Positions 1 through 9,982 of a stretch of DNA of 64,000 nt are shown in pieces. Location: positions 55,191-119,190 of the forward strand of contig JAAWPV010000002.1 of NCBI GenBank assembly GCA_022800215.1. Direction: 5' to 3'. The DNA is from Oscillospiraceae bacterium. Lineage in GTDB: Bacteria > Bacillota > Clostridia > Oscillospirales > Oscillospiraceae. The translations under genes and the position numbers were made by a program. Position 1 is the first letter of the stretch, and every line of letters starts with the position of its first letter. Under the pieces are notes generated by a model. It ran no database searches, was not told the origin of the DNA, and saw nothing but the letters and a program-made list of their open reading frames with translations.

Positions 1-468
1 CTGGCCCAGTTGGTCCTGAAAGGCGTTTTCGTGGACAGCCACCCGCCGGAAGCCCAGCTTCTCATAGACGTGCTGGGCCCGGAGGTTTTGAAGGTTGGTG
101 TCCAGAACAATCTTGCTGTAGCCCATGTCAAAGAGCCCGGCAATGAGCATGGAGAGGAACACCCGCCCGTAGCCCTTCTCCTGCTGGGAGAGGACGCAGA
201 TTTTGATGCCGATCTCGGCGCTGCCGTTTTGAAGGTTCCGGTAGTTCATCTCCCCCACGGGCCAGCCGTCCACCTCCAGAATAAGGCGGCGGTGGGTGCT
301 GTCATCGTCCCCGGCAAGTTTTTGGGCGATGCCCCCGGCAGTCTCCCCGGTGCCGTTGGGGTAGCCGGCGTGGGCCATCAGGGCCCCGTTGTTCCACCAG
401 GCGGCCAGCAGGGGGGCGTCGGCGGCGGTGGCGTTGCGGATGGTCTGGTTTTTATAGGTTAAGAGCAT
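1..468 (-). CDS. GNAT family N-acetyltransferase (partial, runs off the left edge of the window)
   Basis: Manual minus-strand translation from ATG at 468: MLLTYKNQTIRNATAADAPLLAAWWNNGALMAHAGYPNGT...GEMNYRNLQNGSAEIGIKICVLSQQEKGYGRVFLSMLIAGLFDMGYSKIVLDTNLQNLRAQHVYEKLGFRRV; GNAT-like core. The + strand ORF 10..462 is its shadow. Confidence 0.85.
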   Translation of the reverse strand, partial: MLLTYKNQTIRNATAADAPLLAAWWNNGALMAHAGYPNGTGETAGGIAQKLAGDDDSTHRRLILEVDGWPVGEMNYRNLQNGSAEIGIKICVLSQQEKGYGRVFLSMLIAGLFDMGYSKIVLDTNLQNLRAQHVYEKLGFRRVAVHENAFQDQLGQ

Positions 469-551
469 AAAGTCTCCTTTCGGCGATGGGTGGATAGGTA
501 CGGTTTCTCATGATGTACGTCATGTAGATCGCCTCCTTTCGTAAGTTTGGG

Positions 552-1244
552 TTATTGGTTTTTGAGCTCCTCGTAAACGGTTTTGTATTTGGGACGGCGG
601 GAGAAAAGGGCCTCCAGCAGGGTGAGGAGCAGGCCGGAGCCGAAGGCCAGCCCTGCCACCAGGGCTGCTGCCCGCGCCCAGAAGTCCTCGGGCAGAATGA
701 GGATGATGGCATCGGCACGGTAGTCAAAGACCCAGTTGGTCTTGCCGGGGAAGAAAGCGTGGTGGAAGGCGGTGAAAAGGCTCTCGAAGTCCACAAGCCC
801 CCAAATGCCGAAGACCAGCACGGCCGCCGTCATCAGGAAAAAGGCCCAGGCACAGGGCCCCCGGCCCAGGAAACGGTGGAGGGAGACCTTTTTCCGCCAC
901 ACCAGCAGGAGCATCAGGAGCAGAAAGAGGGCGGAAAGGCCCAGAACGATGAAGTCCAGCCGGAAAAGGCCTTTGCAGTCGGCAAAGTGGGCCATGCCCT
1001 CTTGGGACCAGGGGAGGGCCCCGGTGCCGAAGGGGCCGTCCAGGACCAGGTAGTCCATCACCTCGTCGAAGGCGCCCCGGATGATTTCGGGGGAAAAGCC
1101 CGTCCGGGCGGGGAGGGAGAGGGCGTCGATCTGCCCGTAGTAGAAGCCCCGCCAGAGGATGGGCACCGCCACCGAAGTGGTGACCAGGAACACCGCCAGA
1201 GCCAGGGAGGTAAGGGCGGAGAGGAGTTTAGAGGGCTTTTTCAT
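552..1244 (-). CDS. TIGR01906/DUF1461-like integral membrane protein
   Basis: ORF from MKKPSKLLSALTSLALAVFL...; several hydrophobic segments and an extracytoplasmic loop typical of the family. Confidence 0.6.
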   Translation of the reverse strand: MKKPSKLLSALTSLALAVFLVTTSVAVPILWRGFYYGQIDALSLPARTGFSPEIIRGAFDEVMDYLVLDGPFGTGALPWSQEGMAHFADCKGLFRLDFIVLGLSALFLLLMLLLVWRKKVSLHRFLGRGPCAWAFFLMTAAVLVFGIWGLVDFESLFTAFHHAFFPGKTNWVFDYRADAIILILPEDFWARAAALVAGLAFGSGLLLTLLEALFSRRPKYKTVYEELKNQ

Positions 1245-1935
1245 GGGTATCACCTGTTTCTTGAGATAAGACAATGAGCACTTGGGAGGGGAGGTAAAAG
1301 AGCCACATTCCGGGGAAAGTGAGGGTGGGGAGAAGGCCCAGGTTGTAGGCACCCACGCAGAGGTCGCAGCAGACGAAGAGGAACAGGCCGAAGGCGAAGG
1401 TCCGCTTTTTCAGGGCGAAAGCCTCGGCGGCGTTGATACAGAGGTTAGAGAAGTAGAAAAGAGGGAGCCATTCGGAAAAAATAGACCATAAATCCTGATA
1501 AATAGTGGTTCTGGGAGGGCCATCCCAGCCAAAAGCGGCTCGCGCAAACAGATAAAGCCCCATTAAGAACACTCCAGAGAATAACCCCAGCAGTATGCGA
1601 AGAGTAAAACAACGGAAATGAATATGTTTTCCCCGAAACAGGTAGAGCCGGTAGGCGTAGATGCCTTGTACCACAAGGAACAAGGCTACTCCCAAAGTAT
1701 AATGCTTGTCCAGCACCAGCAGGAACCAGTCTGCCGCCACGGTGAAACACAAAGCCACCGCCACCAGCTTTCCGTCTGTTGTCTTCGCCCCCAAAAGAGC
1801 GGTCAAACAGCACAGGCAGATGGAGGCAAACTTCACCCAGCGGGAATCGCACAGCCCGGTGAGGTCCAGGGTGAGGAAGCAGACCCACAACGCCCCCGCC
1901 AGAGCGGGGAAGAGCCTTCTGCGGTAAACGGCCAT
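1228..1935 (-). CDS. Multi-pass membrane protein, possibly lysoplasmalogenase/YhhN-like
   Basis: MAVYRRRLFPALAGALWVCFLTLDLTG...VAADWFLLVLDKHYTLGVALFLVVQGIYAYRLYLF; hydrophobic, about 8 TM segments. Confidence 0.45.
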   Translation of the reverse strand: MAVYRRRLFPALAGALWVCFLTLDLTGLCDSRWVKFASICLCCLTALLGAKTTDGKLVAVALCFTVAADWFLLVLDKHYTLGVALFLVVQGIYAYRLYLFRGKHIHFRCFTLRILLGLFSGVFLMGLYLFARAAFGWDGPPRTTIYQDLWSIFSEWLPLFYFSNLCINAAEAFALKKRTFAFGLFLFVCCDLCVGAYNLGLLPTLTFPGMWLFYLPSQVLIVLSQETGDTHEKAL

Positions 1936-2014
1936 ACGCCTCACCTCCTTTGCATCAGAATACCACATTTTCCCGGCCGCCGCAAGGGTTTAGGGATAAG
2001 TGGCCGTATACGCA

Positions 2015-2044
2015 GACAGACGGTCTCGTATGAGACCGTCTGTC
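2015..2044. repeat. Perfect 13-bp inverted repeat (GACAGACGGTCTC-GTAT-GAGACCGTCTGTC) without a T-tract
   Basis: Direct reading; just downstream of the MATE stop codon. Confidence 0.8.
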
Positions 2045-2057
2045 AGGTGGTTAGATT

Positions 2058-3440
2058 TTAGTTGGAAGCGGCGGCCGGCTCGGGGGTGGGGACAGCCACC
2101 CGGGCGTAGGCTTTCTTCCGGATGCAGAAGAAGCAGGTCAGATGGATGGCTCCGGTGATGATCCAGCTGATAGGGTAGGAGAGGTAGAGACACCGGGGAG
2201 TGTGGTAAACCTGGAAGATGGTGGCGATCCAGATGAGCCGCACGCCGCAGACGCCCGCGATGGAAATGACCATGGGGGCCACCGACCAGCCCAGGCCCCG
2301 GAGCGTGCCCACGGTGATGTCCATGATGCCGCAGAGGAAATAGGGGGCGCCCACGTAGGCAAGGCGGACCATGCCCTGGGCGATGACATCGGGGTTGGGG
2401 GTGTAGAAGCTCAGCAGGGTTTCCCCGAAGAAGTAGGCCAGATTGCCCAGCACCAGGCCGCTGATGATACCAAAGCACTGGCACCAGAGAAGGACCTTGT
2501 CCACCCGGTCTGTCTTGGCGGCGCCGTAATTCTGGCCGGTGAAGGACAGGCAGGTCTGGTAAAAAGCGTTCATGCCAACATAGACAAACCCCTCCACATT
2601 GGCGGCAGAGCCGGAACCTGCCATGACGATGTCACCGAAGGAGTTGATGGAGGACTGGATGACCACGTTGGAGATGGCGAAGATGGTGCTCTGGAACCCG
2701 GCAGGCAGGCCGATGCGGATGATGTTCATCATCACGTCCCTGTCGATGCGAAGAGCCTTCAGGTCCAGATGGAGGGGACCGCTCTCTTTTATGAGACACC
2801 GCAGTACCAGCACGGCGGAGATATACTGGGAGGTGATGGTGGCGATGGCTACGCCGGCCACGTCCAGATGGAAGACGATGACCAGAATCAGGTTGAGGAT
2901 CACATTCACTACCCCGGCAATGCCCAGGAAGAACATGGGCCGCTGGGTGTCGCCGCCGGCCCGGAGAAGGGCGGCGCCGAAGTTATAGGCCAGGTTGGCG
3001 GGCATACCCAGGAAGTAGATGCGCAGATACAGGCTGGAAAGGTCAATGACGTTTTCCGGGGAGGACATAAGCTCCAGAATGGTCCGGGAGGCAAAGAAGC
3101 CCACCACGGCCAGCACCAGCCCCACCACCAGGCTTAAAAGGATGGAGGTATGAACCGCCCGGTTGACCCGGTCCCCGTCTCCGTGGCCCAGGGCGTGGGC
3201 TACCACCACGTTGGCGCCGATGGAGAGCCCCATAAAGAGATTGACCAGCAAAGCGGTGGGAGAACCTGTGGACGTCACGGCGGCAAGGGAGGTGTCGCTG
3301 GCAAAGTTGCCCACCACAATGATATCGGCGGCGTTAAAAAGAAGCTGCAGGATGCTGGATGCCATCAGGGGGAGGGCAAAAAGCAGGATCTTGGATGCCA
3401 AAGGGCCGCTGCACATATCGATTTCATAATGTCGTTTCAT
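2058..3440 (-). CDS. MATE family efflux transporter
   Basis: 460 aa; MKRHYEIDMCSGPLASKILLFALPLMASSILQLLFNAADIIVVGNFAS... typical MATE N-terminus. Confidence 0.92.
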   Translation of the reverse strand: MKRHYEIDMCSGPLASKILLFALPLMASSILQLLFNAADIIVVGNFASDTSLAAVTSTGSPTALLVNLFMGLSIGANVVVAHALGHGDGDRVNRAVHTSILLSLVVGLVLAVVGFFASRTILELMSSPENVIDLSSLYLRIYFLGMPANLAYNFGAALLRAGGDTQRPMFFLGIAGVVNVILNLILVIVFHLDVAGVAIATITSQYISAVLVLRCLIKESGPLHLDLKALRIDRDVMMNIIRIGLPAGFQSTIFAISNVVIQSSINSFGDIVMAGSGSAANVEGFVYVGMNAFYQTCLSFTGQNYGAAKTDRVDKVLLWCQCFGIISGLVLGNLAYFFGETLLSFYTPNPDVIAQGMVRLAYVGAPYFLCGIMDITVGTLRGLGWSVAPMVISIAGVCGVRLIWIATIFQVYHTPRCLYLSYPISWIITGAIHLTCFFCIRKKAYARVAVPTPEPAAASN

Positions 3441-3613
3441 TCATTAAGACCTCTTTTCCGTGAGGGATAGGATAGCACCTTTTTTCTTGATTTGCAAGGA
3501 CTTTGAACCACTTCAAACGGATTTTCTGTTTTGACAATTTTCTTTCTTCTTTCACCCCAATTTCCTGTGGAAAAAAACCATGGAAATCCGGCTCTGTTTT
3601 TGGCCAAAAGCGT

Positions 3614-3642
3614 TTGCAATGTGGCGGGAAAATTGTTATAAT
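3614..3642 (+). promoter_or_regulatory. Sigma-A type promoter for smc (TTGCAA-17 bp-TATAAT, TGTTATAAT extended -10)
   Basis: ttgcaat gtggcgggaaaattgttataat read directly upstream of smc. Confidence 0.65.
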
Positions 3643-3692
3643 AGATCATTAAGATTATTCTGGAAAATTATGACCACTGAGAGGTGCCCACT

Positions 3693-6600
3693 TTGTACCT
3701 AAAAGCATTGGAAATTCAAGGCTTCAAAAGTTTCCCGGACAAAACGGTGCTGTCCTTTGGCGAGGACATCACCGCCATTGTAGGGCCCAATGGCTCGGGA
3801 AAATCAAATATCTCCGATGCCATCCGCTGGGTCATGGGGGAGCAGTCCACCCGGGCTCTTCGGGGCGGCAAAATGGAGGACGTCATCTTCGGCGGCACAG
3901 CCAAGCGGAAGCAGCTGGGCTTTGCCGAGGTGTCCCTTGTGCTGGACAACACCGAGCATATCTTTCCCCACATGGAGGAGAGCGAAGTGATGGTCACCCG
4001 GCGGTATTACCGCTCTGGGGAGAGTGAGTACTACATCAACCGCCGCTCTGTCCGGCTCAAGGATGTGAACGAGCTCTTTATGGATACGGGCCTGGGCCGG
4101 GAGGGATACTCCATCATCGGCCAGGGCAAGATCGACGAGATATTGTCGGTCAAATCCGCCGACCGCCGGGAGGTCTTTGAGGAGGCCGCCGGCATCTCCC
4201 GCTACCGTCACCGGAAGGAGGAGGCGGAGCGGAAGCTGGAGCGCACCGAGGAGAATTTGACCCGGGTCAATGACAAGATCGACGAATTGGAGCTTCAGGT
4301 AGAGCCCCTGCGCATCTCCGCCGAGAAGGCCAAGAAATTCCTTATCCTGCGGGATGAACTGCGAGGGTTGGAGATCTCCTTGTGGCTGGAGCAGCTGGAG
4401 CGGATCCGCACCGGCTCCATCAAGGTCCAGTCCGACTATGAGAACGCTGTCCGGCAAAAGACGGAGGCCCAGGCAGAGGTGGAGCGGCTCTATGCCGCCG
4501 CCGAGGCCATCGCCCAGCAGATGCGCCAGAAGGAGATGGACGCTGAGGGGATTCGTTTCGAGATGATGGGCCGCCAGGCTGACGCCAACGAGTGCGAGAA
4601 CGCCATCGCCGTTTTGAAAGCCAACATCCAGAACAACCTGGAGAATACCGACCGGCTCCGGCGGGAGCTGGAGGCCCAGGAGGGCCGGGCCGGCTCCATC
4701 GAGGGGCAGATCGAGCAGCGAAAGGGGCGGCTGGAGGAGATCGAGAGGGAAACTGCCGCACTGGCGGCGCAGATCGCCCAAAAGCAGGCCGAGGCCGACG
4801 AGCTGGGCAAGAGCGCCGGCACCCTGGCCAGCGAGATGGAGGCCCTCCGCCAGAAGGAGAGCATGGAGAATGCCTCTGCAGCCGAGGCCAAGGCCCTTCT
4901 CTCCGCTCTGGCTGCCGCCGCCCAGGAGGTCATGGACCGGGACGGGGCGGTGCGGCAGGACCTGAACGCCGGCGAAGAGCGGCTGGAGAGCGCCAAAGCG
5001 GAGGCACAGGCCGCCCAAAAGGAGCTGGAGGAGGCCCGGGAGGACCGGGACTCCATCAAGAACATCATCAGTGGCTACGCCCTCCGGCTGGACGGGCGGA
5101 ACCGGAAAATGAAGGAAGCGGAAGAGAAGTACAATAAGCTTCAAATCGAGGTAAATACCCTCCAATCCCGCATCCATATGCTGCTGGACATGGAGAAGAT
5201 GTACGAGGGCTACTCCAAGGCCGTGAAGATGGTCATGGGGGAGGCCGAGCGGGGCCAGCTGAAGGGCGTTTTGGGTCCGGTGGCGGGGCTTCTCCGGGTG
5301 CCGGGTGAGTACACCGTGGCCATCGAGACCGCTTTGGGCGCCGCCATGCAGAACATCGTGGTGGAGCGGGAGGAGGACGGCAAGGCCGCCATCCAGTACC
5401 TGAAGCGCCGGGACGGTGGGCGGTGTACGTTCCTGCCCTTAAACGCCATCCAGCCGTCCGACTTCAAAGAGAGTGACGTGGTGGACGAGCCCGGCTTTGT
5501 GGGCCTGGGGGACGAGCTCATCGAGTGCGAGAAGAAGTACGAGACCGTCTTTTCCAACCTGCTGGGCCGCACCGTCATCGCCGAGGACATGGACGCTGCC
5601 ATCGCCATGGCCCGGAAGTATAAGCACAAGCTGAAGATTGTCACCCTGGACGGTCAGGTGCTAAACCCCGGCGGCTCCATGACGGGCGGGTCCGCCTCCC
5701 GGACGGCGGGCATTTTGTCCCGCCAGGGGGAGCTGGAGCGGCTTCGGGAGCAGGAGTCAGGGCTGAACGACAAGCTCTCTGCTGCCAGCAAGGAGTTTGA
5801 GGAGGCCAAGCGGGAGGTCACGGGGGCCCAGTATGAGATGGAGACCGCCCAGGCCCAGCAGCGCTCCCACGAGGATGACATTTTGAAGCTGGAGGAGCGG
5901 GTGAGCCACCTCAGCCAGGCAGTGGCCGACCAGGAGCGAGCGCGGGACGAGTGGAAGAAGGAATTGGAACAGCTTGCCCTTCGGGCCCAGCGCACCGAGG
6001 AGGACACTGCCAATGCCCGGAAGCGGATCGAGGAGCTGGAGGGCTCCGCCTCTGCCCTCCGCTCGGAGGCGGAGGCCAAGGCACAGGGCCAGAATGAGGT
6101 CCGGGAGCGGAGCGACGCCATCCAAAGCGAGATCGCGGCCCTGAACGTCCAGAAGGCGGCCCTGGAGGCCGAGACTCTGGCCTCCCGCCAGTCTCTCCGG
6201 GAGCTGGAGGACCTGCGGAAGGATATGGTGGGGGACCGGGAGGACCGGACCAACCGTATTGAGGAGCTGAAAAAGCAAAGTGAAGAGCTGCGCGCCCAGA
6301 TCGCCGAGCGGGAGCAGAAGCTCCAGGCATTGAAAGCGGAAAGCGCCCAGAAGCAGGCCGATATCCAGCGCATCAATCAGGAGCGGCTGGACCTGGAGGG
6401 GGAGCGCACCAAGGCGGACAAGCTGAGCCGGGACAAGAACAACGAGCTTCTGGCCATGGAGCGGGAGGTCTCGGTGCTGGAGCAGAAGAAGGCCGCCGCC
6501 GAGATGGAGGAAAAGCAGATCCTGGACCGGCTGTGGGAGACCTACGAGCTCTCCCACGAGGCGGCCAAGGCCCAGCGGGTGGAGTTGGAGAGCGTTCCCA

Positions 6601-7265
6601 AGGCCCAGCGCCGGGTGGGAGAGCTGAAAAGATCCATCTCCGCTCTGGGCAATATCAACCTGGACGCCATCGAGGAGTTCCAGCGGGTCAACGAGCGTTA
6701 TACCTACTTCACCGACCAGAGGAACGATGTGCAGAAGGCCAAGAGCGAGCTTTTGAAGGTCATTGCCGATGTGACCGGGGAGATGGAGCGCATCTTTGCA
6801 GAGCAGTTCGGCAAAATCAACGAAGCCTTCCAGCAGACCTTTACCGAGCTTTTCGGCGGCGGCAAGGCCACCTTGGAGCTGGATGACCCGGAGGACATTT
6901 TGAACTGCGGCATCGAGATCAAGGTCCAGCCCCCGGGGAAGACCTTGAAGATCATTACCCTCCTCTCGGGCGGCGAGAAGGCCTTTGTGGCCATCGCCCT
7001 CTATTTTGCCATTCTGAAGGTCCGGCCCACCCCGTTCGTGGTCATGGACGAGATCGAGGCGGCTTTGGACGACGCCAACGTGGCCCGGTTTGCAAGCTAT
7101 ATGCGCTCCATGGCGGACCACACCCAGTTCATTGTCATCACCCACCGCCGGGGCACCATGGAGGAGGCCGACGTGCTCTACGGCGTCACCATGCAAGAAC
7201 AGGGCGTTACAAGGGTTTTGACGATCAACCTCAATGATGTGGAGAAGGAGCTAAAAATCAAATGA
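3693..7265 (+). CDS. smc: Chromosome segregation protein SMC
   Basis: ~1190 aa; Walker A GPNGSGKSNISDAIRWVMGEQS, long coiled coil, hinge, C-terminal LLSGGEKAFVAIALYFAILKVRPTPFVVMDEIEAALDD. A TTG start at 3693 fits better than the upstream GTG at 3684, which lies within the putative SD GAGAGGTG. Confidence 0.97.
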   Translation: MYLKALEIQGFKSFPDKTVLSFGEDITAIVGPNGSGKSNISDAIRWVMGEQSTRALRGGKMEDVIFGGTAKRKQLGFAEVSLVLDNTEHIFPHMEESEVMVTRRYYRSGESEYYINRRSVRLKDVNELFMDTGLGREGYSIIGQGKIDEILSVKSADRREVFEEAAGISRYRHRKEEAERKLERTEENLTRVNDKIDELELQVEPLRISAEKAKKFLILRDELRGLEISLWLEQLERIRTGSIKVQSDYENAVRQKTEAQAEVERLYAAAEAIAQQMRQKEMDAEGIRFEMMGRQADANECENAIAVLKANIQNNLENTDRLRRELEAQEGRAGSIEGQIEQRKGRLEEIERETAALAAQIAQKQAEADELGKSAGTLASEMEALRQKESMENASAAEAKALLSALAAAAQEVMDRDGAVRQDLNAGEERLESAKAEAQAAQKELEEAREDRDSIKNIISGYALRLDGRNRKMKEAEEKYNKLQIEVNTLQSRIHMLLDMEKMYEGYSKAVKMVMGEAERGQLKGVLGPVAGLLRVPGEYTVAIETALGAAMQNIVVEREEDGKAAIQYLKRRDGGRCTFLPLNAIQPSDFKESDVVDEPGFVGLGDELIECEKKYETVFSNLLGRTVIAEDMDAAIAMARKYKHKLKIVTLDGQVLNPGGSMTGGSASRTAGILSRQGELERLREQESGLNDKLSAASKEFEEAKREVTGAQYEMETAQAQQRSHEDDILKLEERVSHLSQAVADQERARDEWKKELEQLALRAQRTEEDTANARKRIEELEGSASALRSEAEAKAQGQNEVRERSDAIQSEIAALNVQKAALEAETLASRQSLRELEDLRKDMVGDREDRTNRIEELKKQSEELRAQIAEREQKLQALKAESAQKQADIQRINQERLDLEGERTKADKLSRDKNNELLAMEREVSVLEQKKAAAEMEEKQILDRLWETYELSHEAAKAQRVELESVPKAQRRVGELKRSISALGNINLDAIEEFQRVNERYTYFTDQRNDVQKAKSELLKVIADVTGEMERIFAEQFGKINEAFQQTFTELFGGGKATLELDDPEDILNCGIEIKVQPPGKTLKIITLLSGGEKAFVAIALYFAILKVRPTPFVVMDEIEAALDDANVARFASYMRSMADHTQFIVITHRRGTMEEADVLYGVTMQEQGVTRVLTINLNDVEKELKIK

Positions 7266-7522
7266 CCTTGAAGAAGTTTGCCCGGCTGCGGCTGGGGCTG
7301 TGGATCGTGTGTATGGTCCTCTGGATCGGGGCGGCCTTCCTGACGGGGCTGCCGCGGTATCTGCTGACGGCGGCGGGCGCTGCGGTTCTTGTGGTCACGG
7401 TGGTGCTGACAAGCCGCCACTGGAAATGTCCCTACTGCGGCACCCCCATTGCCGGCTGGTGGAAGGGGAAGAACAGCGTCTGCGCCAAGTGCGGCAAAAG
7501 CTGGAAGGAGGAATGGGAATGA
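7262..7522 (+). CDS. Small membrane protein with C-terminal zinc ribbon (CPYCG...CAKCG)
   Basis: 86 aa ORF between smc and ftsY with hydrophobic N-half and two CxxC pairs. Confidence 0.7.
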   Translation: MTLKKFARLRLGLWIVCMVLWIGAAFLTGLPRYLLTAAGAAVLVVTVVLTSRHWKCPYCGTPIAGWWKGKNSVCAKCGKSWKEEWE

Positions 7523-8418
7523 GCTTTTTTGACAAGATCAAGCAGGGCCTTACCAGGACCAAACAGAACATCGGACACTCCTTTGAACAGCTTTTTGCCG
7601 GGGAGCTGGACGACGATTTCTATGACCTTTTGGAGGAAACTTTGATCCTCTCCGACATGGGGGTGGACACCGCCTTGGAGGTCAGCGAAAACCTGCGGAA
7701 AAAGGCGAAAGAAGAGAAGATCAAAACAGCCGCCGAAGCCAGGGAGGCACTGAAAGCCATCCTGACGGAGATGCTCACCGTGGAAAGCGGGGAGCTTGAT
7801 ATGACGAACCGGCCCGCCGTGTGCCTTTTCATCGGGGTGAACGGGGTGGGCAAGACCACCACCATCGGCAAGGTGGCCGCCCGGCTGAAGGGGGAGGGGA
7901 AGAAGATCCTCCTCTGTGCCGGCGACACCTTCCGGGCCGCTGCTGCCGACCAGCTTACCATCTGGGCCGAGCGGGCCGGGGTGGACATTATCAAGCAGCA
8001 TGAGGGGGCTGACCCCGCCGCGGTGGTCTTTGACGCCCTGAGCGCCGCCAAGGCCCGAAAGGCGGACATGGTGCTGGTGGACACCGCCGGGCGGCTCCAC
8101 AACAAGCAGAACCTGATGAACGAGCTAAATAAGATCAGCCGGGTCATCCAGCGGGAGCTTCCCGACGCCAGCCGGGAGACCCTTTTGGTGCTGGATGCCA
8201 CCACCGGGCAGAACGGCCTTATCCAGGCCCGGCAGTTCAAGGAATCCGCCGGCCTTACCGGGGTGGTGCTCACCAAGCTGGACGGCACTGCCAAGGGGGG
8301 CATCGTAGTGGCCATCGCCAAGGAACTGGGAGTACCCGTGAAGTTCATCGGTGTGGGGGAGGGCGTGGACGACCTGATGCCCTTCGAGCCGGAGAACTTT
8401 GTGGAGGCGTTGTTGTAA
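7519..8418 (+). CDS. ftsY: Signal recognition particle receptor FtsY
   Basis: MSFFDKIKQGLTRTKQNI...GVNGVGKTTTIGKVAARLKGEGKKILLCAGDTFRAAAADQL...DTAGRLHNKQNLMNEL...TKLDGTAKGG. Confidence 0.97.
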   Translation: MSFFDKIKQGLTRTKQNIGHSFEQLFAGELDDDFYDLLEETLILSDMGVDTALEVSENLRKKAKEEKIKTAAEAREALKAILTEMLTVESGELDMTNRPAVCLFIGVNGVGKTTTIGKVAARLKGEGKKILLCAGDTFRAAAADQLTIWAERAGVDIIKQHEGADPAAVVFDALSAAKARKADMVLVDTAGRLHNKQNLMNELNKISRVIQRELPDASRETLLVLDATTGQNGLIQARQFKESAGLTGVVLTKLDGTAKGGIVVAIAKELGVPVKFIGVGEGVDDLMPFEPENFVEALL

Positions 8419-8419
8419 T

Positions 8420-8662
8420 ATGGATAATTTGTTTGGAGTCTACACGTCCCGGGAATGGCTCCTCAGCGGCGCCATCTTGCTGGGGCTTGGCATTGCCTTT
8501 CTGGTGTTCAGCAGGTCTGTGGATAAGTCGGGGGGCAGTGGCAAGGGAAAGATAGCCGGGAGCCGGGCCCAAAGGGCCAGATCCAGCGGCTGCCTGATGT
8601 TGGTCCTGGGTATTCTGATGGTGGGGGTCGGTATTTGCGGTATGATTGGAGTGTTTTCATGA
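8420..8662 (+). CDS. Small two-TM hypothetical protein
   Basis: ATG at 8420, 80 aa; overlaps the rph start; two hydrophobic stretches. Confidence 0.6.
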   Translation: MDNLFGVYTSREWLLSGAILLGLGIAFLVFSRSVDKSGGSGKGKIAGSRAQRARSSGCLMLVLGILMVGVGICGMIGVFS

Positions 8663-9378
8663 TGGAACGGCTTGACGGACGGAAAAAAGATGAACTGCGC
8701 AAGGTGGAGATCCTGCCAGGCATCAACAAATTTGCCGAGGGCTCCTGCCTCATTCGCTGCGGCAACACCCATGTGCTGTGCTGCGCCAGCGTGGAGGAAG
8801 GGGCGCCCCGCCATGTCCCCGAGGGGACGGGTTGGGTGACGGCGGAGTATTCCATGCTCCCCCGGGCCAACCGGGAGCGGTCCCGCCGGGACATTGCCAA
8901 ACTGAAGCTCTCCCCCCGGTCGGCGGAGATCCAAAGGCTGGTGGGCCGGTCCCTCCGGGCCTGCGTGGATATGACCAAGCTGGGGGACAGGACAGTCACC
9001 ATCGACTGCGACGTTTTGCAGGGGGATGGCGGCACCCGGACTGCCAGCGTCACCGGGGGCTATGTGGCTCTTGCTCTGGCGGTGAAGAAACTGCTGGCTG
9101 AGGGCGTTTTGACGGAAGATCCCCTCATTGACAGCGTGGCCGCCGTCTCGGCGGGCATCGTGGGGGAGGAACTGCTGCTGGATCTCTGCTATGAGGAGGA
9201 CTCCTCCGCCCAGGTGGATCTTAACTGTGTTATGACAGGCTCCGGGGGTATCGTGGAGCTTCAGGGCACCGGGGAAGGCCGGGCCTTTACCGTGAAGGAG
9301 CAGCGGGCCCTGGTGGACCTCTGCGCCAAAGGAATCGGAGAGCTGCGGGCTATCCAGAAAGCCGCACTGGAGGGCTGA
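8659..9378 (+). CDS. rph: Ribonuclease PH
   Basis: MMERLDGRKKDELRKVEILPGINKFAEGSCLIRCGNTHVLCCASVEEGAPRHV...GWVTAEYSMLPRANRERSRRD; classical RNase PH. Confidence 0.96.
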   Translation: MMERLDGRKKDELRKVEILPGINKFAEGSCLIRCGNTHVLCCASVEEGAPRHVPEGTGWVTAEYSMLPRANRERSRRDIAKLKLSPRSAEIQRLVGRSLRACVDMTKLGDRTVTIDCDVLQGDGGTRTASVTGGYVALALAVKKLLAEGVLTEDPLIDSVAAVSAGIVGEELLLDLCYEEDSSAQVDLNCVMTGSGGIVELQGTGEGRAFTVKEQRALVDLCAKGIGELRAIQKAALEG

Positions 9379-9382
9379 AACG

Positions 9383-9982
9383 ATGAAAATGGTATTGGCA
9401 AGTAAGAATCCGCACAAACTGACTGAGATGAAAGCCATTCTGAGTCAGTTGGGCGTTGAGGTGGTCCTGGAATCCGACGTTGGCGTGGATGTGGACGTGG
9501 AGGAGACGGGCACCACCTTTGAGGAGAACGCTCGGCTGAAGGCGGAGGCTGTCATGAAGGCCGCCGGCCTTCCCGCCATCGCCGACGACTCCGGCCTCTG
9601 CGTCACCGCCTTGGGCGGCGGGCCGGGGGTCTATTCCGCCCGGTACGGCGGGGAGGGGCTCAATGACCGGCAGCGGTATGAACTGGTGCTGCAAGGCCTT
9701 TCCGGCCAGATGGACCGGAGCGCCAAGTTCGTCTCCTGCATCTGCTGCTGCTTCCCGGGCGGGGATGTGCTGAACGCTCGGGGGGAATGTCCGGGGCTCA
9801 TCACTTACTCCCCCAGGGGAGAGGACGGCTTCGGCTACGACCCCATCTTCCTGGTGCCCGAGACCAAAAAGACCTTTGCCCAGATGACGGCGGCGGAGAA
9901 GAACGCCATCTCCCACCGGGGCCGGGCCTTGGAGGTATTTCGGACGGAATTGGAACAATATTTGGGAGGACAACATGGCTGA
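9383..9982 (+). CDS. rdgB: XTP/dITP diphosphatase (RdgB/HAM1 family)
   Basis: MKMVLASKNPHKLTEMKAIL...ADDSGLCVTALGGGPGVYSARYGG...GEDGFGYDPIF; signature motifs. Confidence 0.95.
   Translation: MKMVLASKNPHKLTEMKAILSQLGVEVVLESDVGVDVDVEETGTTFEENARLKAEAVMKAAGLPAIADDSGLCVTALGGGPGVYSARYGGEGLNDRQRYELVLQGLSGQMDRSAKFVSCICCCFPGGDVLNARGECPGLITYSPRGEDGFGYDPIFLVPETKKTFAQMTAAEKNAISHRGRALEVFRTELEQYLGGQHG

Noticed and set aside
5757-7196. 479-aa minus ORF within smc
   Set aside because: Leu/Gly/His-rich shadow of the coiled-coil coding sequence.
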